From: Chloroflexota bacterium
GTDB taxonomy: Bacteria; Chloroflexota; Dormibacteria; CF-121
Length of the DNA: 39,587 nt
Direction: 5' to 3'
NCBI GenBank assembly: GCA_005880875.1
Contig: VBJI01000005.1
Span: 1-39,587, forward strand
Below, one piece after another: positions 12,086 to 21,976 of the stretch (positions are counted from its first letter, which is position 1; each line of letters begins with the position of its first letter). Under the pieces are notes generated by a model. It was not told the origin of the DNA. It saw nothing but the letters and a program-made list of their open reading frames with translations, and searched no databases. A program made the translations under genes and the position numbers.

Positions 12086-14206
12086 CTAACCACCATGCTT
12101 CTTGTGGTGGCCGCCGTTGCCGCCAGCACCTCCGCCGCAGTCTTCCTCGCACACCTGTTGTGGCGGCTGCTGGGATTGGGCCACCTGCTCGGTGCCGGGC
12201 AGGAGATAAGCGACGTAGCCGTTCATGTTGACGGCGTGGAGGCCGTCGGGCACGGCATACCAGCTGTCGGGCTGGCCGCTCAGGGCCTCGGTCATGAATC
12301 CGTGGAAAATCGGGGCCGCGCCGACGATGCCACTGACGTGCTGCATCGGGGTGTGGTCGGCGTTGCCGACCCAGACCGCCACCGCCAGGTTGGGGGTGAA
12401 GCCGACCGTCAAATTGTCGCGGAAATCATTCGTGGTTCCGGTCTTCGCCGCCACATGATGCCCGGGGATGACCAGGTCGCTGTTACGTCCGAACTCGAGC
12501 GCGCGGTTGTTGTCGTTTGACAGCATGTCGGCCATGATGAAGCTGACCTGCGGACTGAGCGCGACCTTGCCGCTGCCCGGATCGTAGCGATACAGCGTCC
12601 CGCCGTCGTGGGCGACGATCTTCAGGATGCCTTGCGGATGGCGATAGGTCCCCTGCGCGGCCAGGGTGCTGGCGCCCGCTGCCATATCGATCAGCGGGAC
12701 CTCATAGCCGCCCAGTGTCAGGCTCGGCTGGTAGGCGCTGGTCGGTTGGGTCAGCGTTTCCACGCCCATCCGGCGCGCGACATCGACCACGTGGTCGATG
12801 CCGGTGCCGAGTTCAACTTTCACCGCTGGGATGTTGAACGAATTACCCAGCGCGTGCGGAAGCGGCTGCCAACCGTGGTAGGAGCCGTCGTAGTTCTGGG
12901 GCGTGTAGCTGCTCCCATCCGGCATTTGCACGCGCAGCGGCGCGTCGAGCACCCAGGAGCCCATCGTGAACTTCCCCGACTCGATCGCGGCGGTGTAGGT
13001 GAACATCTTGAACGCGGAGCCCGGCTGGCGGGGAGTGACTGCCATGTTGTACTCACCGCCCGGCACGTCGGCGCCGGCGGATCCCGCCATGGCCAGCACC
13101 GCGCCGGTCTTCGGATCGACGGCGACCAGCGCCCCATCCGTCACATGCTGCCCCTGCAGCGCCATGACTTTCTCACGCACCTGGCGCTCGGCGATCGACT
13201 GCAGGTTCCAGTCGAGCGAGGTCACCACCGTGAGACCACCGTTTTCGAGCAGCTCCTGGCCATAGGTCTTCTCCAACTGCGCCGCGATCCAGTGGACGAA
13301 GCCGGGTGCCTTGACGTCGTCCGCGTTTGAGGGCTTTTGCAGGGCCAGCTTCTGCGCGTAGAGCGCCTTTGCCTGCGCGGCGCTGATGTCGTGCGCCTTG
13401 ACCATCGCATCGAGGACGACCCGCTGCCGCTGCTTCGCGCCGCTGGGGTTGGTAAACGGATCGAGCTCGGTGGGAGCCTGGGGCAGGCCGGCCAGGAAGC
13501 TCGCCTCCGCCAGGGATAACTGGCTGGCCGGCTTGCCGAAATAGGTCTGGGCTGCGGCCTCCACCCCGTACGACCGGTTTCCATAGAAGACGCGGTTCAG
13601 GTAAGCCTCGAGGATCTGCGCCTTCGAGTACTGGTGCTCGATCTCGACCGCGAGGATCGCCTCGTCGAGCTTTCGCAGGATGGAGCGGTCTCCCGAGAGA
13701 TAGATGTTCTTGACGAGCTGCTGGGTGATCGTGCTTCCGCCCTGGTTGAAGCGCAGATGGATCAGGTCCTCGAGCCCAGCCTGACCGGTGCGGAGCAGGT
13801 TCAGGCCGCCGTGCTGGTAAAAGGTGCGGTCCTCCACCGCGACCGTCGCCTGCCGCATCGCCGGGGCCACCGCATTCAGGCGCACGATGTGGCGCCGTTC
13901 GGATCCCTGGTGGATCTCCGCCAGCAGGATGGTCCCGGTCCGGTCGTAGATCCGGGTCGACAGCGGGAGCCGGGCCGTGCTCAGGTTCGAGGTCGACGGC
14001 AGCCCGGCCGAGACGTACAGCAGCCCGGGCAGGGCGACGAGCAACACGGCCAGGAGCGCCGCCGGCACCAGCATCCAGGGATGGATGCGCCAGCGGAACC
14101 GGCTGGCGGGCGCGACCGTTCGGCCACAGCTCGAGCAATATCGACTGTCGGGCTTGAGCTTGTATCCGCAGCTCGGGCAGAACGATCCGGCTGTGGTCGC
14201 CATCAC
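12086..14206 (-). CDS. Class A penicillin-binding protein (transglycosylase/transpeptidase) with N-terminal zinc ribbon
   Basis: FCPSCGYKLKPDSRYCSSCGRT; TM; VEDRTFYQHGG, QGGSTITQQLVKN (GT51), PGSAFKMFTY, KTGTTNDFRD (transpeptidase). Confidence 0.95.
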   Translation of the reverse strand: MMATTAGSFCPSCGYKLKPDSRYCSSCGRTVAPASRFRWRIHPWMLVPAALLAVLLVALPGLLYVSAGLPSTSNLSTARLPLSTRIYDRTGTILLAEIHQGSERRHIVRLNAVAPAMRQATVAVEDRTFYQHGGLNLLRTGQAGLEDLIHLRFNQGGSTITQQLVKNIYLSGDRSILRKLDEAILAVEIEHQYSKAQILEAYLNRVFYGNRSYGVEAAAQTYFGKPASQLSLAEASFLAGLPQAPTELDPFTNPSGAKQRQRVVLDAMVKAHDISAAQAKALYAQKLALQKPSNADDVKAPGFVHWIAAQLEKTYGQELLENGGLTVVTSLDWNLQSIAERQVREKVMALQGQHVTDGALVAVDPKTGAVLAMAGSAGADVPGGEYNMAVTPRQPGSAFKMFTYTAAIESGKFTMGSWVLDAPLRVQMPDGSSYTPQNYDGSYHGWQPLPHALGNSFNIPAVKVELGTGIDHVVDVARRMGVETLTQPTSAYQPSLTLGGYEVPLIDMAAGASTLAAQGTYRHPQGILKIVAHDGGTLYRYDPGSGKVALSPQVSFIMADMLSNDNNRALEFGRNSDLVIPGHHVAAKTGTTNDFRDNLTVGFTPNLAVAVWVGNADHTPMQHVSGIVGAAPIFHGFMTEALSGQPDSWYAVPDGLHAVNMNGYVAYLLPGTEQVAQSQQPPQQVCEEDCGGGAGGNGGHHKKHGG

Positions 14207-14231
14207 ACTAGTGCAAACGCAAAGCGATGGC

Positions 14232-14258
14232 TGAGATGTCCGGTATGGCTACATCTCA
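14232..14258 (-). promoter_or_regulatory. 5' leader hairpin of the PBP gene
   Basis: TGAGATGT-N11-ACATCTCA between a TATAAT -10 (14271-14276, minus) and the PBP start codon. Confidence 0.45.
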
Positions 14259-14296
14259 TTGGTGGCTTAGATTATAGCGAGAGGCTCACCAACCGC

Positions 14297-14830
14297 TCAG
14301 ACGATGGTGGCGCCGAGCACGCCCTTGAGATGCGAGAGCGCCCACTGCTGGACCTGGTCGCCCGGGTGCCCCGGGCCGTCAAAGGTCTCGACCGCCCGCG
14401 CCGGGACGACCACCCGATAATCGCGGTTTCGCAGGTCGGCGATCGTGTGGAGGACGCAAATGTCGGTCTCGACCCCGATCACCGTGACCCGCTGCGGGCC
14501 GGCCGCCCGCAACCGGGCCTCGAGGTCGGTTTCGAAGAATCCGGAGTAGCGCCGCTTGCGAATCAAGGTCGATCCGGCGAGCATCGGCTGAAGCTCGGGC
14601 ACCACCTCGGCCTCTGACGTGCCGCGCACGCAGTGAACCGGGAAGATCTCGAACTCGCGGTCATTGGGGTCGTGGGTGTCGGCCAGGAAGATGAGCTGGT
14701 CGCCCGCCTGCTTGCGGCCCTCGGCGACCTCGCGAACGCGTGGGATGGCCGCATCACAACGAGGCGAAGCCAGGTTGCCGTGTTTGCAGAAGCCATTGAC
14801 CATGTCGACGACGATGGTGACGTCCGGCAT
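14297..14830 (-). CDS. Isochorismatase-family cysteine hydrolase (nicotinamidase-like)
   Basis: VVDMVNGFCKHGNLASP, RKRRYSGFFETDLE, VIGVETDICVLHT (Asp-Lys-Cys); overlaps the NAPRTase gene. Confidence 0.88.
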   Translation of the reverse strand: MPDVTIVVDMVNGFCKHGNLASPRCDAAIPRVREVAEGRKQAGDQLIFLADTHDPNDREFEIFPVHCVRGTSEAEVVPELQPMLAGSTLIRKRRYSGFFETDLEARLRAAGPQRVTVIGVETDICVLHTIADLRNRDYRVVVPARAVETFDGPGHPGDQVQQWALSHLKGVLGATIV

Positions 14831-15918
14831 CAGGTCACGGGTTCAAGTCGCGGGTTGGGTCGATATCGCCGGCCAGCCTTGGCGCAGGGGTGGCCCTCGA
14901 CCATCACGACGTCCGCCGTGAAGTCATAGCTTCCCTGGAAGAAGGCGCTGCCCACCCCGTAGGCGTCGACCGGCACCCGCTCGCGCTCGAAGCGTTCGAT
15001 CTTCTCGACGTTGAAGCCACCGCTGGCCACGATCTTCACCTGTTCGAACCCCTCGCGATCGAGCGCGCGGCGGACCAGGGTGCACAACTGCGGGTTGACG
15101 CCGCGCGGATCGAAATCGCCCATCAGCTTCTGGATACTGACGTCGACCATCGTTTCGGAGGTGTCCAGGCGGACGCCCCAGAGCCGATCCTTGAGCGCCC
15201 GCGCCACCTCGAGCGAGGTGCGGACGCAGTCGTTTTCCCAGTCGACCAGCACGACGAGGTTGATGCTCGGATCGACGAACTCGGCGTACTTCTGGGCGGC
15301 GAGCACGGTGTCGCCCTGGTAGGCGCCGATCAGGGAGTGGGGAACGGTGCCGGTGCCCTTGCCGCCCCACCAGGAGGCCTGCGCGTCGGTCGACACGCCG
15401 ATGGCGCCCGACACGTGCGCGGCGTAGCCATCCCCGGTTTGCACCAGGTGGTGGTCGTGACGGGCGGGAAAGAAGATGATCTGCTTTCCCTTCGCCGCAT
15501 CGACCACCCGACGCACGTTGGTGGCCACCTTGGTGCGCCGGGAAAGCACGCCCAGGTAGACCGTCTCCAGGCGGGCGAACAGGGTGTAGTCGCCCTCGAT
15601 CGTCATCGCGCTCTCCCAGGGCGCGATCGCGTCCCCGTCATAGAGCGCGTGCACCCGGAGCTGGGAGAAGTCGTCGGAGCAAAGCTTGAGGATCGCGATC
15701 GCCTCGTCCATGCCGCCGATCACCGAGTAATTCTTCTGGAAAACCTGCATCAACACCTGTGGATGCTGCCGGTCGGCTTGGAGCACGTCGACAGTGCGAT
15801 TGAAGTACACGTCGCTGTAATAGCCCTCCCGGATTCGCTCGACGGGCAGTCGAAAGACCGACGGGTCGAGGCGTTCCCGCCGCCTGATCGGCGCGTCGGT
15901 GAGGGCGTTGCTGGCCAT
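14830..15918 (-). CDS. Nicotinate phosphoribosyltransferase family
   Basis: YYSDVYFNRT, PARHDHHLVQTGDGYAAHVSGAIGVSTDAQASWWGGKGTGTVPHSLIGAYQGDT; VRLDTSE; IVASGGFN. Confidence 0.9.
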   Translation of the reverse strand: MASNALTDAPIRRRERLDPSVFRLPVERIREGYYSDVYFNRTVDVLQADRQHPQVLMQVFQKNYSVIGGMDEAIAILKLCSDDFSQLRVHALYDGDAIAPWESAMTIEGDYTLFARLETVYLGVLSRRTKVATNVRRVVDAAKGKQIIFFPARHDHHLVQTGDGYAAHVSGAIGVSTDAQASWWGGKGTGTVPHSLIGAYQGDTVLAAQKYAEFVDPSINLVVLVDWENDCVRTSLEVARALKDRLWGVRLDTSETMVDVSIQKLMGDFDPRGVNPQLCTLVRRALDREGFEQVKIVASGGFNVEKIERFERERVPVDAYGVGSAFFQGSYDFTADVVMVEGHPCAKAGRRYRPNPRLEPVT

Positions 15919-15968
15919 CGTGCTGATGTTACCGGCCCTTACGACCCCATCCGGCCGAGCTCGCTCGG

Positions 15969-16781
15969 TTAGCTCGCGCCGATCCTCCGGTACCGCTGGT
16001 AGCGCTGTTCCAGCAACTGATCGACGTCGAGCCCTTCCAGCTCGCCCAGGTGACGCCGCAACGCGGCGCCCGCCGCGTCCGCCGCCACGCCGTAGTCGGT
16101 CTGCGCGCCGCCGGCCGGTTCGGGCACGATCTCATCGGCCAACCCCATCCGCTTCAGGTCCGCAGCGGTGAGTTTCAGGGCTTCGGCCGCCTCCACCTTG
16201 CGGGCGATGTCCCGCCACAGAATGGAGGCGCAGGCCTCCGGCATGGCGACGCTGTAGATCGAATGCTCCATCATCAGCAGCCGGTCGCCGACGCCGATGC
16301 CGAGGGCGCCACCGCTGCCGCCTTCGCCGATCACCAGCGTGACGATCGGCACCCGCGCCTGGGCCAGCGCGACCAGGTTCTCGGCGATCGCCCAGGCGAT
16401 GCCGCGCTCCTCCGCTCCCGCTCCCGGAAACGCGCCCGAGGTATCGACAAAGGCGAAGATTGGGAACTGGAAGCGCTCGGCCTGGCGGATGAGGCGAAGC
16501 GCCTTTCGGTATCCCTCGGGATTCGCCATCCCGAAGTTGCGCATGGCCCGCTCCGCCGTCGTCCGACCTTTCTGCTGCGCAATCACCATCACGGTTCGAT
16601 GATCGAAGGCGGCCGGCCCGCCGATGATGGCGTGGTCGTCGCCATAGAGCCGGTCGCCATGGAGCTCGAAGAAATTGCTGAAGAGCGCGTGGATGTAGTC
16701 CAGGGCATAGGGACGATCGGGATGGCGGGCGAGCTCGACCTGCGCCCAGGTGGCCGCCGCCAGCGAGCCGTTGTCCGTCAC
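15969..16781 (-). CDS. accA: Acetyl-CoA carboxylase carboxyltransferase subunit alpha
   Basis: ARHPDRPYALDYIHALFSNFFELHGDRLYGDDHAIIGGPA; RNFGMANPEGYRKALRL. Confidence 0.95.
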   Translation of the reverse strand: MTDNGSLAAATWAQVELARHPDRPYALDYIHALFSNFFELHGDRLYGDDHAIIGGPAAFDHRTVMVIAQQKGRTTAERAMRNFGMANPEGYRKALRLIRQAERFQFPIFAFVDTSGAFPGAGAEERGIAWAIAENLVALAQARVPIVTLVIGEGGSGGALGIGVGDRLLMMEHSIYSVAMPEACASILWRDIARKVEAAEALKLTAADLKRMGLADEIVPEPAGGAQTDYGVAADAAGAALRRHLGELEGLDVDQLLEQRYQRYRRIGAS

Positions 16782-17692
16782 GGGCGGATGTGGGCCGCCG
16801 CTTGGGCGGCCGCGCGGGCCTGTCCTTTCAGCTCGAAGTCGGAATGAAAGCCGTCGCGGGTGTAGAGGTCCAGCAGCTGCCGAATGACGGCGGGCAGCTC
16901 CGGCCGGGGCACCACCAGGTCGATCATCCCGTGCTGCCAGAGGAATTCCGCGGTCTGGAAGCCCTCCGGGAGGGTCTCGTAGGTGGCCTGCTGAATCACC
17001 CGCGCGCCGGCGAAGCCGATCATCGCCCCGGGTTCGGCGACGATCACATCGGCGAGCGAGGCGAAGCTAGCCGTCACCCCGCCCATGGTGGGGTCGGTGA
17101 GCAGCGAGATATAGGGAATCCCCGCGGCGCCCAGCCGCCCCAGGGCGGCGGCGGTCTTCGCCAGCTGCATCAACGACAGCATTCCCTCCTGCATCCGGGC
17201 ACCCCCCGACGCGGAGATGATCAGCAGCGGGACGCGGCCCTGCAGAGCGCGCTCGATGCCGTTGGTGATCTTTTCTCCGGTGGCGGCCCCCATGCTGCCC
17301 CCCATGAAGGCGAAGTCGAGGCAGACGATGACGATGCGGTGCCCCGCCAGCGTGGCCTCGCCCCAGCTCACCGCCTCGTTCGCGCCGGTCGTGGCACGAC
17401 TCTGCTCGATCCGCCGGGTGTACGGCTGCGAGTCTTTGAAACCCAGTACGTCTTTGGCCGTGATCGCCTGGTCTTCTTCGTTGAACGAGCCGGGCTCGAC
17501 CAGCATCGCGATCCGCTCCGGAGCGCGAAGCCGGAAGTGGTAGCCGCAGCGATAACAGACGCCCAGGGCGGCGGTCAGCCGTGCCGGTTCGAGCGAGGTG
17601 TCGCATTTGGGGCAGGTGAGCCGATCGACCTCCTCACCAACACCGGCGCGAGGCGACGGCAGGGCGACGTAACGCGTTTTAGGCCGAAACAC
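16778..17692 (-). CDS. accD: Acetyl-CoA carboxylase carboxyltransferase subunit beta
   Basis: Zn finger CPKCDTSLE...CYRCGYHFRL; SASGGARMQEGMLSLMQ. Confidence 0.96.
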   Translation of the reverse strand: MFRPKTRYVALPSPRAGVGEEVDRLTCPKCDTSLEPARLTAALGVCYRCGYHFRLRAPERIAMLVEPGSFNEEDQAITAKDVLGFKDSQPYTRRIEQSRATTGANEAVSWGEATLAGHRIVIVCLDFAFMGGSMGAATGEKITNGIERALQGRVPLLIISASGGARMQEGMLSLMQLAKTAAALGRLGAAGIPYISLLTDPTMGGVTASFASLADVIVAEPGAMIGFAGARVIQQATYETLPEGFQTAEFLWQHGMIDLVVPRPELPAVIRQLLDLYTRDGFHSDFELKGQARAAAQAAAHIRP

Positions 17693-17695
17693 GGG

Positions 17696-18679
17696 TCAGG
17701 CCGCGACCCGGACGGGCGCGCCTTCCCACTCGATGACGCAGGCTCCCCAGGTGAGTCCCGCGCCAAAGCCGACCAGGACGACCTGGTCGCCCTTTACCAG
17801 GCGACCGGCATTGAGCGAATCCTTCAACGCGAGTGGGATGGAGGCGGTCGAGGTGTTGCCGTAGTTGGCGATGTCGTTGACCATGACGTCCGCACCCACG
17901 CCCAGCCGCTTGCCGGCCGCTTCGATGATGCGGGCATTGGCCTGGTGCGGCACGATCAGCTTGACGTCTTCCAGCCGGACGTTGGCTTTTTCCAGCGCTT
18001 GCAGGGTGGCCTGGGCGAGGATCTCGGTCGCAAAACGAAAAACCTTGCGGCCGTCCATGCGGATCTCGGGCCGGCCTCGACCTTCGGGACCGTCGGTGCC
18101 GGGCGCGACATAGATAAGGTCGCCGCCGGAGCCGTCCGCGCCGAGAACGCAGGACTTGATGCCGGCGCTGCCCGACCCTGGTCCCAGCACCACGGCCCCG
18201 GCGCCGTCACCGAAGACGACGCAGGTACCGCGGTCCTTGAAGTTGATGATCTTCGTCAGCGTCTCGCTGCCGATCACGATCGCCTGCCGGGCCTCACCGC
18301 CGCTGACGAAGCGGTCGGCCACGCTCATGGCGTAGAGGAAGCCGGTGCAGGCCGCCTGCACGTCGAAGGCTGGACCATGCGCGCCCAACCGCTGCTGGAC
18401 CCGCGAGGCGACCGATGGAAACATCGAGTCCGGCGTGGAGGTGCTGCACACGATCAGGTCGGTATCCTGCGGGCGCAGCCCGGCGGCCGCCAGCGCATCC
18501 TGCGCCGCTTCAGCGGCCAGGTCGGTGGCGGTCTCGTCGACCGCGGCAATCCGGCGTTCCACGATACCGGTGCGGTCGCGGATCCACGTATCGGACGTCT
18601 CGACCATCTTTTCGAGGTCGGCGTTGGTCAGGATGCCGGACGGAACGTGGCTGCCGACCGACTTGATGCTGGTAAGCAT
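17696..18679 (-). CDS. fabH: Beta-ketoacyl-ACP synthase III
   Basis: SVGSHVPSGILTNADLEKMVETSDTWIRDRTGI; DVQAACTGFLYAM; PHQANARI; YGNTSTASIP. Confidence 0.97.
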   Translation of the reverse strand: MLTSIKSVGSHVPSGILTNADLEKMVETSDTWIRDRTGIVERRIAAVDETATDLAAEAAQDALAAAGLRPQDTDLIVCSTSTPDSMFPSVASRVQQRLGAHGPAFDVQAACTGFLYAMSVADRFVSGGEARQAIVIGSETLTKIINFKDRGTCVVFGDGAGAVVLGPGSGSAGIKSCVLGADGSGGDLIYVAPGTDGPEGRGRPEIRMDGRKVFRFATEILAQATLQALEKANVRLEDVKLIVPHQANARIIEAAGKRLGVGADVMVNDIANYGNTSTASIPLALKDSLNAGRLVKGDQVVLVGFGAGLTWGACVIEWEGAPVRVAA

Positions 18680-18850
18680 GCGTCTCCCCGGCTAAAAGTC
18701 TGAACAGTATATACCGGCCTCATTGAACTGGTTACGGCTTTTCACGATCCGTAAACAGGGCCGTCTTGGGCGGCTCGCCGGGTTTAAAAGGGCGCCCCGC
18801 CGGGGTATGTGAGCGACCGAAAAACCAGTTGACCAAAGGAGGTCAAAGCC

Positions 18851-19357
18851 ATGAGCAGTGTGATTCGTTGGTCACCAATCAGTGACCTGATGTCTCTCCA
18901 TAGCGCCATGGATCGCCTGTTTGGCGATACCTTCGGTCTGCCGGGCCAGTCACGGACCGTCGGCGCGGTCGGCGAAGGCTATCTGCCGCTGGACGTCTAC
19001 CAGACCGACAGGGAATGGGTGATCCGGGCCGCGGTGCCGGGCATCGATCCAGGCGCGGTCGAAGTCACCTTCGACGGCGGGCAGATCAACATCAAGGGCG
19101 AGATCAAGCCGCCGGCGAATACTCAGCCCGAGCACTACTGGCTGCGCGAGAATTTCTACGGGAAGTTCAGCCGCCAGGTGACCCTGCCGGAGGACGCGCT
19201 CGGCGAGCAGGCGAAGGCCGAGTTCCTCAACGGCATGCTGATCCTCAGGTTGCCGAAGGCTCAACCGGCAAGGCCGAAATCGGTGAAGATTCCGATCAGC
19301 GGCGGGACCGGCACCAACAGCGAGCCCAAGCAGCTGGAGACGCCCGGCCGGAAATAG
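18851..19357 (+). CDS. Hsp20/alpha-crystallin small heat shock protein
   Basis: LPLDVYQTDREWVIRAAVPGIDPGAVEVTFDGGQINIKGE; SD AAAGGAGG. Confidence 0.93.
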   Translation: MSSVIRWSPISDLMSLHSAMDRLFGDTFGLPGQSRTVGAVGEGYLPLDVYQTDREWVIRAAVPGIDPGAVEVTFDGGQINIKGEIKPPANTQPEHYWLRENFYGKFSRQVTLPEDALGEQAKAEFLNGMLILRLPKAQPARPKSVKIPISGGTGTNSEPKQLETPGRK

Positions 19358-19377
19358 GCTGCCGATCCGAACGCAAC

Positions 19378-19402
19378 AAAGCCGCCCTTGCCGGGCGGCT
19401 TT
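19378..19402. terminator. Bidirectional terminator hairpin
   Basis: AAAGCCGCCC-TTGCC-GGGCGGCTTT between convergent genes. Confidence 0.85.
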
Positions 19403-19408
19403 ACTGTC

Positions 19409-19819
19409 TTAGCCGAGGACCGTGACCTGGAAATGGCGCTCGCGCGGCCCGTCGAATTCCGCGATGTAGATCCCCTGCCAGCGGCCCAGCGCCAGCCGGC
19501 TGTTGCGCACCGGGATGGTCTGCGACGTGCCGATCAGGCTCGCCTTGATGTGCGCGGCGGCATTGCCTTCGGCATGCCGGTAATGGTTCTCCCAGGGAAC
19601 CAGCGCCTCGAGGCTGGCCATGACGTCGGCCCTCACGTCGGGGTCGGCATTCTCGTTGATGAACACGCCGGCGGTGGTGTGGGAGACGTACACGTGGCAG
19701 AGGCCCGTGTGCACCCCGCTCTCGGCAACCGCCCGCGCCACCCGGTCGGTGACGTCGATGACCTCATCGTGCTCCCGCGAGCGGACCGTCATCGTATCGG
19801 TTCGGGCTGGAGTTGACAC
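19409..19819 (-). CDS. YjbQ/UPF0047 family protein
   Basis: VSHTTAGVFINENADPDVRADVMASLEALVPWENHYRHAEGNAAAHIKASLIGTS; start GTG 19819 or ATG 19792. Confidence 0.93.
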   Translation of the reverse strand: MSTPARTDTMTVRSREHDEVIDVTDRVARAVAESGVHTGLCHVYVSHTTAGVFINENADPDVRADVMASLEALVPWENHYRHAEGNAAAHIKASLIGTSQTIPVRNSRLALGRWQGIYIAEFDGPRERHFQVTVLG

Positions 19820-19850
19820 CCTGGCGTCCAACGCGATCGTAACAATCCAT

Positions 19851-19865
19851 GCGGGGAATCCCCGC
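19851..19865. repeat. Palindrome GCGGGGA-A-TCCCCGC (related to dispersed family)
   Basis: 7+1+7 architecture like copies at 34741 and 34774, with compensatory changes in the arms. Confidence 0.5.
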
Positions 19866-19886
19866 AAGCCCCTGAACAACTGGATA

Positions 19887-21908
19887 ATGGCCGACGTGTC
19901 TCGCGACCTGCCGATCGGCAACGGCGCCCTGCTCGTCAACTTCGATCACAACTACCAGCTGCGCGACATCTATTACCCGCGGGTCGGCCAGGAGAACCAC
20001 ACCAGCGGCGAGCCCTGCCGCTTTGGGATCTGGGTCGATGGTCGTTTCGCCTGGCTCGATGACCCTGCGTGGTCGAAAAACCTCGTCTACCTGCCTGACA
20101 CGCTGGTGACCAACGTCACGGTCTCCCACCCGGATCTCCTGGTCACCGTGACCTTCAACGATGCCGTCGACCTCGGCCGAGACGCCCTCTTCCGGAGGGT
20201 GAAGGTCCAAAACGACGGCCCGGAGCGGGAAGTCCGGCTGTTCTTTCACTTCGACTGGCACATCTACGGCACCGAGGTGGGCGACACCGTCATGTATTAC
20301 CCGGCGGTCAAAGGACTCGTCGCCTACAAGGGACAGCGCTGCTTCGCCGCCTGCGCCATGGTGGGCGATCGGTTCGGTCTCGACGGCTATGCCTGCGGCA
20401 AGAAAGACGTGGGCGGCGCTCAGGGCACCTGGCGGGACGCGGAGGACGGCGAGCTCGGGAACAACCCGATCGAGCAGGGTTCGGTCGACATGACGCTCGC
20501 CCTGAAGCTCGGTCGCATCCCATCGGGGCAGGCCCAGGCCGCCTATCAGTGGTTGATCGCGGCGCGCAACTTCGCCGAGCTGCAGACGGTCGCGGACGTG
20601 GTGACGCTGCGCGGGCCGGAAGCATTCCTCACTCGCACCCGTTCCTACTGGACCGCATGGGTGAACAAGGAGGACCGGGAGTTTGCCGACCTGTCGCCGC
20701 GGGTGGCCGAGCTCTATCGTCGTTGCCTGCTGGTGGTCCGTACCCAGGTCGACGCCGGCGGCGCCGTGCTGGCGGCGAATGACGCCGACGTCGTCAAGTT
20801 CGCGCGCGATACCTATAGCTATATGTGGCCGCGGGACGCCGCCCTGGCGGTCTATGCCATGGACCAGGCCGGCTACGTCGACCTGCCGCGCCGCTTCTTC
20901 GAGCTCTGCGCCCGGATCGTCACCAAGGAGGGGTACTTCCGGCATAAGTACACCCCGGCCGGGGATCCGGGCAGCAGCTGGCATCCCTGGGTCGACGCCA
21001 CCGGCAAGCCGCAATATCCGATCCAGGAGGACGAGACCGGGCTGGTGCTCTTCGCGCTGTGGCAGCACTACGATCGCCATCGCGACTTCGAGTTCTTCAA
21101 GGCCTACTACCGGCCGCTGATCATCCTCGCGGCTGATTTCCTGGCCGGCTACATCGATCCGGTGACCGGCCTGCCCGAACCCAGTTACGACCTCTGGGAA
21201 GAGCGGCGGGGCGTGATGAGCTTCACGGCGGCCGCGGTCTGGGCGGGCCTCAAGGCTGCCGCCAACTTCGCCCAGCTCTACGGCGAGATGACGCTGGCCG
21301 ACCGCTATCGGGCAGCGGCCGACGGCATCCAGGTGGGAGCCCGTCGCTTCCTGTTCGACCCGGAGCTCAACCGGTTCATCCGGCGGATTTACGTACGACC
21401 CGACGGGACCACCGCGCGAGATCTCACCATCGATTCGAGCGTCTACGGGCTCTGGTACTTCGGCATGTTCGCGGCGGACGATCCGATGATCGTCAGCACC
21501 ATGACCTCGGTCTATGACCGGCTCTGGTGCAAGACCGAGGTCGGCGGTATTGCCCGTTACGAGAACGACTGGTACTACCAGGTGAGTCAGGACATCGCCA
21601 ACGTTCCGGGTAATCCCTGGTTCATCTGCACCATGTGGTACGGCCAGTGGGTCGTCAGCCAGGCGAAGTCGGTCGACGAGCTGCAGCGCGCCCACGACAT
21701 CCTCGAGTGGGTGGCCGGCGCCGCGCTGCCCAGCGGCGTGCTCGCCGAGCAGCTCAACCCCTACTCGAAGGCGCCGCTCTCCGTCTCGCCCTTGACCTGG
21801 AGTCACGCCACTGTGGTCTCCCTGGTGCACGAATATGTGCGCAAGCGCAAGGCCTTGCTCGCGGCCCCGGCGGCGGCGCCCCGTTCCACCGATCTCCAGC
21901 CCGCCTGA
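19887..21908 (+). CDS. Glycoside hydrolase family 15 (glucoamylase-like)
   Basis: MADVSRDLPIGNGALLVNFDHNYQLRDIYYPRVGQENH; DTYSYMWPRDAALAVYAMD; YDLWEERRGVMSFTAAAVWAGL. Confidence 0.92.
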   Translation: MADVSRDLPIGNGALLVNFDHNYQLRDIYYPRVGQENHTSGEPCRFGIWVDGRFAWLDDPAWSKNLVYLPDTLVTNVTVSHPDLLVTVTFNDAVDLGRDALFRRVKVQNDGPEREVRLFFHFDWHIYGTEVGDTVMYYPAVKGLVAYKGQRCFAACAMVGDRFGLDGYACGKKDVGGAQGTWRDAEDGELGNNPIEQGSVDMTLALKLGRIPSGQAQAAYQWLIAARNFAELQTVADVVTLRGPEAFLTRTRSYWTAWVNKEDREFADLSPRVAELYRRCLLVVRTQVDAGGAVLAANDADVVKFARDTYSYMWPRDAALAVYAMDQAGYVDLPRRFFELCARIVTKEGYFRHKYTPAGDPGSSWHPWVDATGKPQYPIQEDETGLVLFALWQHYDRHRDFEFFKAYYRPLIILAADFLAGYIDPVTGLPEPSYDLWEERRGVMSFTAAAVWAGLKAAANFAQLYGEMTLADRYRAAADGIQVGARRFLFDPELNRFIRRIYVRPDGTTARDLTIDSSVYGLWYFGMFAADDPMIVSTMTSVYDRLWCKTEVGGIARYENDWYYQVSQDIANVPGNPWFICTMWYGQWVVSQAKSVDELQRAHDILEWVAGAALPSGVLAEQLNPYSKAPLSVSPLTWSHATVVSLVHEYVRKRKALLAAPAAAPRSTDLQPA

Positions 21909-21976
21909 GCCCAATCCTCAGCACTCGGGCCGAGACCCGATGTTTGACCGATCCTCGCTTTGCTATCCTCGACTCC

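Noticed and set aside
16790-18703. Very long plus-strand ORF (637 aa)
   Set aside because: Antisense shadow of accD/fabH in GC-rich DNA; protein has no recognisable domain.
19764-21914. 716-aa minus-strand ORF
   Set aside because: Antisense shadow of the GH15 gene.
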